Shown here piece after piece: positions 8,438 to 16,272 of a DNA stretch of 64,000 nucleotides (position 1 is the first letter of the stretch; the number at the start of each line of letters is the position of its first letter). The stretch is taken from NCBI GenBank assembly GCA_034722035.1, contig JAYENK010000029.1, positions 21,445 through 85,444 of the forward strand, given 5' to 3'. Source of the stretch: JAYENK01 sp034722035 (lineage in GTDB: Bacteria > Patescibacteriota > Patescibacteriia > Patescibacteriales > UBA12075). The notes beneath the pieces are model-generated. The model made no database searches, was not told where the DNA came from, and saw nothing but the letters and a program-made list of their open reading frames with translations. The position numbers were made by a program, and so were the translations under genes.

Positions 8438-9628
8438 ATGGGGAACAGTATAAAAAATTTAGTCTTTGGCGGTGGTTCTAAGCCAAAAAAAAGCGCAGCC
8501 TCAAAGCTTGTTTTTGGTGATAAAGCTAAGCCCCCAAAAAGCAAGTTTTCTTCTTTGGTTTTTGGTAGTAAGAAAAAAACAGAAAGAACAGGAGCATCGG
8601 CTTTAGTTTTCGGAGACAGCAAAAAGCCACAGCGAACCGGCTGGGCTGCTTTGGCTTTTGGCACAGGTAAAAGCACTAAATATGAGCCGGATGATTATGT
8701 GAGTGCACAATCGATGCGACCAAAACGACGTTTAAGCAGAGGGGATTATATTGAAGGTAAAAGTCTTCATAAAAGAGTAAGAGATTATAACAGAAAACAT
8801 GCTGTTTCTGCTAAAGTTAGAGTTGAGGGAGAAAAGAATTTTAAAAATATAAAAATAAAAGATGGGAAATTGGGTGATATAATGAAGAGCGTGGTGAAAG
8901 AAGAAAGGTTTGTTGGCCGAACAGAAAGCAGTGCGGCCAATAAAATAGCAAATAAAAGAATAAAATATCGAGATAAAGAAGGTAATTTGACCGAGATTAA
9001 ATTGGACCGAGCCACTAGAAGAAAACTAGCTAAAATGGCAACAGTTAGAGACTTTGAAAAGCCAAGCGAAGAAATACCGCAAGAAGTTAAAGCAGCTCGA
9101 ATTGCCGCTTCTCGCGCTACTGCCGGTATTGCCAGTGAAAGGAGTGGAGACAGGAGTGACCCGCGCGCGAGACTTAGTAAAAATAAAGGTAGGGCGAGCG
9201 ATATTGGCGCCAAAACCGTTGAAGAGGTTTCAAAAAAAACCGGGTTTGCACAATTAAGTAAAAGTGACAAAACAAGCGCTGGTTCGGATAAACAACATGG
9301 TACAGCTTCAATTGAGCAAAGCAAAGAAGCAAGTGGAGTTACGTCTGGTATGGGAGCGAATAAAGAAGTTGGCACAAACGATAGTAAAGTAGACGCAGAG
9401 CCAAAAAGTAAAAGCAGTGGACAACCGGTCGTGATTAGCGGTGGAGCGGGGATGAGCGAGGCAAGTCATCACGATGATGCTAAAGCGCAAGAAGAAAGAG
9501 TTAACAGTAGTGATGATGAATTTTTTTATTCAGCTAGAAAGGATATGGCATCAAATCGAAATAAAGTTGATTTTGCAAAATTAGTCGAAGAAAGAAAGGC
9601 TATGGACAAAGAATCAATTAAAAATTGA
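8438..9628 (+). CDS. Hypothetical protein with five 16-residue LVFG repeats
   Basis: I do not recognise a family. The N-terminus carries five copies of a (L)(V/A)FG motif, at residues 8, 24, 40, 56 and 72, spaced exactly 16 residues apart, each followed by a small, Lys-rich linker such as GGSKPKK or GDKAKPPK. The remainder (about 80-396) is charged, basic in the middle (RPKRRLSRGDYIEG) and Ser/Gly/Ala-rich towards the end, with no membrane segment, no Cys and little predicted fold. It looks like a disordered scaffold with short hydrophobic stickers. It follows the charged protein at 8034 by 8 bases. Function cannot be assigned. Confidence 0.7.
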   Translation: MGNSIKNLVFGGGSKPKKSAASKLVFGDKAKPPKSKFSSLVFGSKKKTERTGASALVFGDSKKPQRTGWAALAFGTGKSTKYEPDDYVSAQSMRPKRRLSRGDYIEGKSLHKRVRDYNRKHAVSAKVRVEGEKNFKNIKIKDGKLGDIMKSVVKEERFVGRTESSAANKIANKRIKYRDKEGNLTEIKLDRATRRKLAKMATVRDFEKPSEEIPQEVKAARIAASRATAGIASERSGDRSDPRARLSKNKGRASDIGAKTVEEVSKKTGFAQLSKSDKTSAGSDKQHGTASIEQSKEASGVTSGMGANKEVGTNDSKVDAEPKSKSSGQPVVISGGAGMSEASHHDDAKAQEERVNSSDDEFFYSARKDMASNRNKVDFAKLVEERKAMDKESIKN

Positions 9629-9646
9629 GAATTAAAAATTAATCTA
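9612..9646 (+). repeat. AT-rich dispersed repeat overlapping gene end
   Basis: The tract CAATTAAAAATTGAGAATTAAAAATTAA spans the stop codon of the LVFG-repeat gene, so its last residues (SIKN) come from the repeat. It is the same family as the tract at 7880. Confidence 0.6.
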
Positions 9647-9674
9647 GAGTATTTGGGAAAGAGTTAAATTTTTT

Positions 9675-10661
9675 ATGTTTATAGATATATTATTGTTTAT
9701 ATTGGGTTTTGTTTTTTTGGTGAAAGGAGCTGGTGTTTTGGTTGATGGGGCATCAGCGATCGCTAAGCATTTTGGTTTGTCGTCTTTTTTTATTGGGCTC
9801 ACAATTGTTGCTTTTGGCACATCTCTACCTGAGTTAATTGTTTCGTTGATGGCGAGTTTACAGGGAAGTACCGGAATAGCGTTTGGTAATATTATTGGTT
9901 CGAATATTTCTAATACTATTTTAATTCTTGGTGTTACGGCCATGGTGGCCCCGCTACTTGTAAAAAAGGCAACTATTAACAAAGAGCTTCCATTTTCTTT
10001 ATTGGCAATTTTGGCGCTTGGCTTTTTAGTTAATGATATTTTTATTGATGGTAATGGTCCAGACGCTTTAACCCGAATTGATGGATTGATACTGCTTTTA
10101 TTTTTTGCTATTTTTATTTTTTATACTTTTGGTATTAGTAAACCAAAGGAGAGCTTGGTCGAAAAAACAGTTGGCGATATTGGCAATGTTGACGATGATG
10201 CAAACATGAAGAACACTAATGCAATCGGCATGATTATTGCCGGTTTGGCCGGTCTTTATCTTGGTGGTCGCTGGATTGTTAGTGGTGGTATTTCTTTTGC
10301 CGAGTTTTTTGGAGTTTCTGAGGCTTTAATCGGTTTGACTTTGGTCGCGATTGGCACTTCTTTGCCTGAATTAGTAACATCGGTTGTAGCGGCGCGTAAA
10401 GGCAAAACCGATATTGCGGTTGGTAATATTGTCGGATCAAATGTTTTTAATTTATTATGGGTACTTGGTTTATCTGCGTTATTTAGTCCGATAGCCTTTG
10501 ATTTTTATTTGAATGTTGATTTGATTATTTTATTTATTGCCACAATTATATTAATTATTTTGACATATCTTGAAAAAAAGAATATATTATCTAAGAAAGA
10601 AGGAACTGTTTTAGTTTTGTTTTACTTTTTTTATATGGCATTTTTATTTTATCGGGGTTGA
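9675..10661 (+). CDS. Calcium/sodium antiporter (CaCA family, YrbG-like)
   Basis: This 328-residue membrane protein has about ten hydrophobic segments and the two inverted alpha repeats of the CaCA exchangers: GTSLPELIVSLMAS then GNIIGSNISNT near residue 50-85, and GTSLPELVTSVVAA then GNIVGSNVFNL near residue 230-265. The acidic residues in both PE motifs are the conserved cation ligands. Family members exchange Ca2+ for Na+ or H+ across the cytoplasmic membrane. A central acidic loop (about residue 155-185) separates the two halves. It ends in TGA 40 bases before the map start. Confidence 0.92.
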   Translation: MFIDILLFILGFVFLVKGAGVLVDGASAIAKHFGLSSFFIGLTIVAFGTSLPELIVSLMASLQGSTGIAFGNIIGSNISNTILILGVTAMVAPLLVKKATINKELPFSLLAILALGFLVNDIFIDGNGPDALTRIDGLILLLFFAIFIFYTFGISKPKESLVEKTVGDIGNVDDDANMKNTNAIGMIIAGLAGLYLGGRWIVSGGISFAEFFGVSEALIGLTLVAIGTSLPELVTSVVAARKGKTDIAVGNIVGSNVFNLLWVLGLSALFSPIAFDFYLNVDLIILFIATIILIILTYLEKKNILSKKEGTVLVLFYFFYMAFLFYRG

Positions 10662-10701
10662 TTTGTTATTTTTAAAAATATTTGTTAATATCAATGTAAA
10701 T

Positions 10702-11520
10702 ATGATTAGAATAAAAACTAAAGAAGAATTAATAATTATTAGAAATGGTGGTAGAAAATTAGCCACTATTTTAAATGAGGTAATTAAAATGGTTGCGATT
10801 GGAGTAAATACGGTCGATTTAGAAGCGCATGCTCTTCTTCGCATGAAAGAAGAGGGGGGTAAGCCGGCTTTTAAGGGTTACTTAATGCCGGATGGACGCG
10901 CTTTTCCCTCAGCCCTGATAACTTGTCTTAATAATGAGGTGGTGCACGCACCGGCTGTACCAGGAAGAATATTAAAAGACGGAGATATAATCAAAATCGA
11001 TGTTGGTTTTATTTATCCAGTTCCTAATGAAGCAAATACGCGTAATAATTATCATGAGTCTGGTGGATATTTTACGGATATGAGCAAGACCGTGATTGTC
11101 GGCCAAGTAGATGAAAAAGTTCAAAAATTAGTTGATACAACCAAAGAAAGTCTTTATGCGGGGGTTGATCGGGTCAAGCCGGGCAATACTTTAAATGATA
11201 TTGGCACTGCGATCCAGAAACATGTGGAAATGCGAGGTTTTTCGGTGGTGCGGGAATTAGTCGGACATGGCGTTGGACACGAATTGCATGAAGCGCCGCA
11301 AGTACCGCATTATGCGATTAAAGGCATGGAGTTTCGTAATGTAAAATTAAAATCAGGTATGGTAATTGCGATTGAACCAATGGTAAATATTGGAGATTGG
11401 CCGGTTAAAACAGGGGCAAACGGTTTTACCATTGAAACCAAAGACGGGAGCTTAAGCGCGCATTTTGAGCATAGTGTTGCGGTTACGGATGATGGATTTT
11501 TGATTTTGACCGAAGTTTAA
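10702..11520 (+). CDS. map: Methionine aminopeptidase, type I
   Basis: MAP removes the initiator methionine from nascent proteins using a dinuclear metal site. All five metal ligands are present: D100, D126, H189, E225 and E256 in the motifs IDVGF, FTDMSKT, GHGVGHELHE, IEPMV and FEHSVAV. The 272-residue protein starts at the ATG at 10702 (MIRIKTKEELIIIRNGG). A longer reading from TTG at 10663 is in frame but adds an unconserved hydrophobic stretch and overlaps no SD, so I reject it. In most bacteria map follows secY/adk; here it is detached from that operon. Confidence 0.96.
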   Translation: MIRIKTKEELIIIRNGGRKLATILNEVIKMVAIGVNTVDLEAHALLRMKEEGGKPAFKGYLMPDGRAFPSALITCLNNEVVHAPAVPGRILKDGDIIKIDVGFIYPVPNEANTRNNYHESGGYFTDMSKTVIVGQVDEKVQKLVDTTKESLYAGVDRVKPGNTLNDIGTAIQKHVEMRGFSVVRELVGHGVGHELHEAPQVPHYAIKGMEFRNVKLKSGMVIAIEPMVNIGDWPVKTGANGFTIETKDGSLSAHFEHSVAVTDDGFLILTEV

Positions 11521-11556
11521 AGATAAAGTAATTTAATAGAAATTAATAATAAAATT

Positions 11557-12504
11557 ATGACAACAAAACAAATATATAAGTTAGCGGTGGAGATGGGGAT
11601 GAAAGCTGATCTTCGCGGGCTGGCGAGTACAAAGAAGTATTTGGCAAAAACCAAAGAGGTTTATGAAAAATTAGATGATGAGGCTAAGGGGGAATTTGAT
11701 CAGGAAAAATTTGTAAATCCTTATTCAGATACCAGGATATTGCTTGATAATAATAAAAAAGAGATTAAAAAAGTTTTGGCTGGAATTGATATGGAGGGGC
11801 CGGAGCTTATGTTGGCCAAAGATATGGGGGATGTTGATCTTGTGATTTCGCATCATCCCGCAGGAAAAGCTTTGGCTGATTTGCATTCGGTGATGGATTT
11901 GCAGGCGCAAGTTTTGGCGGGATACGGTGTGCCGATTAATATTGCCGAATCAGTAATGCGTCCCCGCATCTCTGAAGTTGGTCGCGGTGTTTCACCGGCG
12001 AACCATAATCGGGCGGTTGACATTGCCCGTGTTCTTAAAATGGATTATATGTGTACGCATACAGTAGCAGATAATTTGGGCGCAAATTTTTTAAGCACAT
12101 TAATTAAAAGAAAAAAACCGGAATTTGTCGGAGATTTAATCAAGATTATAAAAACTATTCCAGAGTACAAAGAATCTATTAAAATAAACGCCGGACCGAA
12201 AATATTCGTTGGTAAAAGCGAAAATTCTTGTGGTAAAATCGTTATTACCGAGTTTACCGGCGGTACTAGCGGTGCTAAGGAAATTTATGAAAAAATGGCT
12301 CAAGTCGGTATTGGTACAATCGTTGGTATGCACATGGGAGAGGAGCATCGAAAAGAAGCAGAAAAATACCATTTAAATGTCGTTATTGCCGGGCACATGG
12401 CTAGCGATTCTCTGGGAATGAATTTGTTTTTGGACGAACTTCTACAAAAAAAAGTTAAAGTTGAGGTAATTTCGGGTTTAATTCGAGTGAAAAGAAAAAA
12501 ATGA
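11557..12504 (+). CDS. Nif3-like dinuclear metal centre protein
   Basis: The 315-residue protein contains the Nif3/DUF34 features: VISHHPAGK near residue 91, an internal MCTHTVADNLG near residue 165 and the C-terminal VVIAGHMASDSLGMN near residue 275, whose His, Asp and Glu residues bind two metals in known structures. Annotation pipelines often name this family GTP cyclohydrolase 1 type 2, but its real role is unclear. It lies alone between map and the two-component genes. The last codons overlap the probable -35 of the next transcription unit. Confidence 0.8.
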   Translation: MTTKQIYKLAVEMGMKADLRGLASTKKYLAKTKEVYEKLDDEAKGEFDQEKFVNPYSDTRILLDNNKKEIKKVLAGIDMEGPELMLAKDMGDVDLVISHHPAGKALADLHSVMDLQAQVLAGYGVPINIAESVMRPRISEVGRGVSPANHNRAVDIARVLKMDYMCTHTVADNLGANFLSTLIKRKKPEFVGDLIKIIKTIPEYKESIKINAGPKIFVGKSENSCGKIVITEFTGGTSGAKEIYEKMAQVGIGTIVGMHMGEEHRKEAEKYHLNVVIAGHMASDSLGMNLFLDELLQKKVKVEVISGLIRVKRKK

Positions 12505-12529
12505 CAAATAAAGTAAAAAGTAGTATAAT
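12501..12529 (+). promoter_or_regulatory. Promoter of the two-component gene cluster
   Basis: ATGACA (12501-12506, one mismatch to TTGACA) and a perfect TATAAT (12524-12529) are separated by 17 bases. The -35 overlaps the stop codon of the Nif3-like gene. Expected start is about 12536, some 33 bases before the regulator ATG. A second TATAAT at 12550-12555 is closer still. Confidence 0.6.
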
Positions 12530-12568
12530 ATCAATATAAATTGAAATATTATAATTTAAAATAAAACT

Positions 12569-13393
12569 ATGCATAAAGCAAAAATATTAATAATAGAAGA
12601 TGAAGAGGTTTTGGTTCAAGTAATATCAGCGAAGCTGAATAAGGTCGGATACAGCGTTGAAATTGCGGTAAATGGGGAAGAAGGGTTAAAAAAAATTAAC
12701 GATTATCAGCCGGATTTGATTTTATTGGACATTGTAATGCCAAAAGTAAATGGCTATGAAGTACTTGAGCAAATGCAAAAAGAAGGTATTAAAATTCCGG
12801 TGATAATTATTTCTAATTCTGGGCAAGCGGTTGAAATTGAAAAAGCAGAGACCTTGGGTGCGGTCGATTTTTTGGTCAAAGCCAATTTTAGTCCGGAAGA
12901 AGTTTTGACTAAAGTAAAAAATTATTTAACACAAGCTTTAAATGCAGGCCAGCTAGAAAGTAAAACGGAAAAAAAAAGCGAAATTAAGCCGGAAATAAAT
13001 AAGGAAGTGCAACAATTGGGTGTAAAAATATTTTTAGTAGAGGATGATTCATTTTTGAGTGATATTTGCGGCAAAAAATTAATTAATGAAGGATATTCGG
13101 TTTACACGGCAGTCGATGGCAAAGAAGCAGTCAACGGCATTGCGCAAGCCAAACCAGACTTGGTTTTGTTGGATATTATTTTGCCGTCAATGGACGGTTT
13201 TCAGGTGCTTTCGGCTATTCGGTTGAATCAAGACGAAAAAGTTTCTAATGTACCTATAATAATGCTTTCTAATCTGGGACAAGAAGAAGATGTAAAAAAA
13301 GCTATGGATGCAGGCGCCAACGACTATCTAATAAAAGCGCATTTTACAACCGAAGATATTATCAATAAAATAAAAGAGATATTAGCCAAATAG
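12569..13393 (+). CDS. Response regulator with two receiver domains, no output domain
   Basis: Two CheY-like receiver domains are joined by a short Lys/Glu linker. Domain 1 (about 4-122) has the acidic pair IIEDEE, phospho-acceptor D54 in LLDIVMP, and the Lys in FLVKANF; domain 2 (about 150-272) has LVEDDS, D202 in LLDIILP and YLIKAHF. No DNA-binding or enzymatic domain follows, so it probably works by protein contacts or as a phosphate relay or sink. It is a close paralogue of the regulator at 15388 and precedes the histidine kinase at 13471, which is the likely phosphodonor. Confidence 0.92.
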   Translation: MHKAKILIIEDEEVLVQVISAKLNKVGYSVEIAVNGEEGLKKINDYQPDLILLDIVMPKVNGYEVLEQMQKEGIKIPVIIISNSGQAVEIEKAETLGAVDFLVKANFSPEEVLTKVKNYLTQALNAGQLESKTEKKSEIKPEINKEVQQLGVKIFLVEDDSFLSDICGKKLINEGYSVYTAVDGKEAVNGIAQAKPDLVLLDIILPSMDGFQVLSAIRLNQDEKVSNVPIIMLSNLGQEEDVKKAMDAGANDYLIKAHFTTEDIINKIKEILAK

Positions 13394-13457
13394 TATTTTG
13401 GATAATATTGAAAAAATAACAGGTATAAGTTGGTATACTTGTTTTTTTATTTTGTGG

Positions 13458-13463
13458 TATAAT
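13458..13463 (+). promoter_or_regulatory. -10 element of the histidine kinase
   Basis: TATAAT with an upstream TG (TGTGGTATAAT) ends 7 bases before the ATG at 13471, again predicting a leaderless or near-leaderless mRNA. No clear -35 at normal spacing is visible. Confidence 0.5.
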
Positions 13464-13470
13464 ATATTTA

Positions 13471-15378
13471 ATGGATAATGTTTATCGTAGACGATTAGAA
13501 TTAAACGAATGGATTATAACTACCCGCTGGTTTTATATGGTGGCGGTTTTTTTGATTGGAATATTAGGCAACTCTTTGGTTTCTATTTTTCAAGTAAAAT
13601 TTTCTTTTTTCTCAATTATTTTTTTATTATTGATTTTCCTTCTTGTCAATGCTTATTTTTATAAGTTGATCGAGGGGATGAAGCGGCACAAGTCAGAGAA
13701 AAGATTGAAGCTTATTAGTGTTGGACAAATTGTGATTGAGTTGATAGCTTTTACTATTGTTATGCGCTTGATTGGCGAGGAATCGTTAGCTAGCGTATTT
13801 TTCTTTTTGCCGATTATTTCTTCGGCGATTATTTTTGGCATCAGAGGAGCGGTTATTACCGCAATAATTTCGGGAGTAATAGTAAATTTTTCCATGATTT
13901 ATGGCAATTTAGATTCGGTTTTAGAGTATATCATTAGACGCAACGAGACAAATAATTTTGATTTACTTGCTTTGCAACGGACAACGATTTCGATGATAAG
14001 CGTGATTGTCACTTCAAATTTTTATTTGGTGCTTGCGCTTGTGTCCGGTTGGAGCTTTAAATTGATTTTTAAGCGAGAGCAAAAATTGATGGCAAGCGTT
14101 GAACAGTTGACAACAGAAAAGAAAAAAGATAAAGAAGAAGTTAGTCGTCTTGATAAGAATGCTCAGCTTTTGGCGGCACAAGATAAAAAATTAAAATCGA
14201 TAAATATCGAGTTAAATAAACGCCTTAATCAATTAAAAAGTTCGGAAAAATCGATCATCCGCGCTTTTTCCGATTTGCAAACAGCTAGGAAGCGAATCGA
14301 AGAAGAAAGAAACAAAACCAGCGCTATTATTTCTAATTTTATTGATCCGATTATAGTTATTAACAATGAAGATAAAATTAATCTGTTTAATCCGGCGGCA
14401 AAAGAGGTGTTCGGTTTTGACGATAAAGATTTGGGCATGGAGATAGCTGCGAGCAATAATTATTCGATGGATAATTTTAAGAAAATTATCGATTTTGATT
14501 TTGAAGTGAGGTCCGGTAAAGAGCTTAAAACACAGAACAAAGAAGAGGAGGAGCTTATAATTAATGTAGCCAAACAAGAGTTGACATACAAGGTAATAAC
14601 AGCGAAAGTTTTGGACGGCAACAAAAACAAATTGGGCGTAATGAAAATTTTTTATAATTTGACGCGAGAGAAAATGATTGATAAAATGAAGTCAGAATTT
14701 ATCTCTATTGCCGCTCACCAGCTCCGTACACCACTATCAGCAATTAAATGGGTAATTAAAATGGTTTTGGATGGAGATGTCGGAAAATTAAATGACGAGC
14801 AAAAAGAATTTTTAACCAAAGGTTATGATAGCAATGAAAGGATTATCGGCTTGGTTAATGATATGCTTAATGTTTCTCGGATTGAAGAAGGGCGTTTTGG
14901 CTATTCATTTAATAAAGAAAGTTTTACTGATCTCACAGATAAAATTTTGAAGTACGTTGGGAATGCGATGGAAGCAAGAAGTATTAAGTTTGAATCAAAG
15001 ATACCAAAGACATTGCCACAAGTGTATATGGATAAAATTAAAATGGACTTGGCTCTTACTAATTTGATAGAGAATGCGATTAAGTATACACCGGAACATG
15101 GTAAAATTATCTTGCAAGTTGAGGTGGGAGACAAGTTTATTAAGGTTCGAATTAAAGATAACGGCGTAGGCATTCCGAAAAAAGATCAAGAGAAATTATT
15201 TTCCAAATTTTTTCGAGCAGAAAACGTTATTCGTATGCAGACCGAGGGTTCCGGTCTGGGGCTTTTTATGGTTAGAAATATAATTAAGCGTCATGGTGGA
15301 GAGATTACTTTTGAGAGCGAAGAGGGTAAGGGGGCAGAGTTTGTATTTACTTTACCGATTAATGAAGATATAAAATAA
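13471..15378 (+). CDS. Membrane sensor histidine kinase (PAS-HisKA-HATPase)
   Basis: The 635-residue kinase starts with about six membrane helices (residues 17-200), then a coiled coil rich in Lys/Glu (205-285), a PAS-like domain (about 285-395, ISNFIDPIIVINNEDKI), a HisKA domain with the H-box AAHQLRTPLSAIKW and phospho-acceptor His416, and a C-terminal HATPase domain with N-box NLIENAIKYTP near 531, G1 DNGVGIP and G2 GSGLGLFMV. All catalytic boxes are intact. The membrane part is 7TM/MASE-like in look but not assigned to a family. It lies between two double-receiver regulators and ends 9 bases before the second one. The signal sensed is unknown. Confidence 0.93.
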   Translation: MDNVYRRRLELNEWIITTRWFYMVAVFLIGILGNSLVSIFQVKFSFFSIIFLLLIFLLVNAYFYKLIEGMKRHKSEKRLKLISVGQIVIELIAFTIVMRLIGEESLASVFFFLPIISSAIIFGIRGAVITAIISGVIVNFSMIYGNLDSVLEYIIRRNETNNFDLLALQRTTISMISVIVTSNFYLVLALVSGWSFKLIFKREQKLMASVEQLTTEKKKDKEEVSRLDKNAQLLAAQDKKLKSINIELNKRLNQLKSSEKSIIRAFSDLQTARKRIEEERNKTSAIISNFIDPIIVINNEDKINLFNPAAKEVFGFDDKDLGMEIAASNNYSMDNFKKIIDFDFEVRSGKELKTQNKEEEELIINVAKQELTYKVITAKVLDGNKNKLGVMKIFYNLTREKMIDKMKSEFISIAAHQLRTPLSAIKWVIKMVLDGDVGKLNDEQKEFLTKGYDSNERIIGLVNDMLNVSRIEEGRFGYSFNKESFTDLTDKILKYVGNAMEARSIKFESKIPKTLPQVYMDKIKMDLALTNLIENAIKYTPEHGKIILQVEVGDKFIKVRIKDNGVGIPKKDQEKLFSKFFRAENVIRMQTEGSGLGLFMVRNIIKRHGGEITFESEEGKGAEFVFTLPINEDIK

Positions 15379-15387
15379 TTTAAAAAT

Positions 15388-16209
15388 ATGACAGAAGAAA
15401 AAAGTATAAAAATATTGATTATCGAAGATGAGCAATCCTTGGTTGATTTGCTTATGACTAAGTTGAAAAAAGAAGGGTATACGCTTGAGTGTGCTTATGA
15501 TGGTGAGGACGGTTTTAAGAAAATAAAAGCATGGAAACCGGAGCTAATTCTCTTGGATATTGTAATGCCAAAAATGGACGGTTATGAAGTGTTGGAAAAA
15601 ATGAACGAAGCTGGTATTAAAGTTCCGGTAATTATTATTTCTAATTCCGGTCAGCCGGTTGAAATTGAAAAAACCAAGAAGCTGGGCGCGGTCGATCATT
15701 TGATTAAAACCGAATTTAGCCCTTTAGATGTTATTGAGAAAGTACAGGCTTGTTTATCGGGAGAGGGGTATGACGAGCTGCTTAATAGTAGGAAAACTTT
15801 GAAAGTTAAAGAGAATGAAGATGCAAAGAAGCTTGGAATTAATGTCTTATTGGTAGAGGATGATGCTTTTCTCAGAGAAATTAGTTCCAAAAAATTAACC
15901 AAAGAAGGTTATAGTGTTTATGAGGCAATTGACGGCGAAGAGGCAATAGAAGGCGTTAAAACCGTTAAACCTGACATTGTTTTATTGGATATAATTTTGC
16001 CGGCGGTTGATGGATTTCAAGTTCTTAGTTATATTCGAAAGAATGAGGACAAAAAAATTGCCAAAGTGCCGGTAATAATGCTTTCTAATTTAGGACAAGA
16101 AGATGATATTAAAAAAGCTAAAGAAATGGGCGTAAATGATTATCTGGTAAAAGCGCATTTTACAACCAAAGAGATAATTGGAAAGATTAATGAATTATTG
16201 AAAAAATAA
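15388..16209 (+). CDS. Second double-receiver response regulator
   Basis: This 273-residue protein is a paralogue of the one at 12569, with the same two-receiver layout and the same linker position. Domain 1 has IIEDEQ, D57 in LLDIVMP and the Lys in HLIKTEF; domain 2 has LVEDDA, LLDIILP and YLVKAHF. The motifs IIISNSGQ.VEIEK and MLSNLGQE.D.KKA are nearly identical between the paralogues, pointing to a local duplication around the kinase. It has no output domain. It starts 9 bases after the kinase stop, so the two are co-expressed. Confidence 0.92.
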   Translation: MTEEKSIKILIIEDEQSLVDLLMTKLKKEGYTLECAYDGEDGFKKIKAWKPELILLDIVMPKMDGYEVLEKMNEAGIKVPVIIISNSGQPVEIEKTKKLGAVDHLIKTEFSPLDVIEKVQACLSGEGYDELLNSRKTLKVKENEDAKKLGINVLLVEDDAFLREISSKKLTKEGYSVYEAIDGEEAIEGVKTVKPDIVLLDIILPAVDGFQVLSYIRKNEDKKIAKVPVIMLSNLGQEDDIKKAKEMGVNDYLVKAHFTTKEIIGKINELLKK

Positions 16210-16235
16210 TATTAATTATTTTTTTATTTATATCT

Positions 16236-16263
16236 GTAGAGATGCGCCGCGGTGCGTCTCTAC
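16236..16263. repeat. 28-bp near-perfect palindrome
   Basis: GTAGAGATGCG and its inverse complement TGCGTCTCTAC flank a CCGCGG core, giving a 28-base palindrome with two mismatched pairs. It is GC-rich in an AT-rich gap and ends 9 bases before the U32 gene ATG. Similar GTAGAGACGC palindromes are spread through several unrelated genomes. It may fold as an mRNA hairpin or terminator of the kinase operon, although no T-run directly follows. Confidence 0.6.
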
Positions 16264-16272
16264 TTTATTATT

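Noticed and set aside
8785..9375. Antisense open frame of 196 codons opposite the LVFG-repeat gene
   Set aside because: Hydrophobic low-complexity product arising from Lys/Ala/Glu codons on the other strand; no family signal.
10644..10701. TTG start at 10663 for methionine aminopeptidase
   Set aside because: The added hydrophobic residues are not part of the family; ATG 10702 gives the normal N-terminus.
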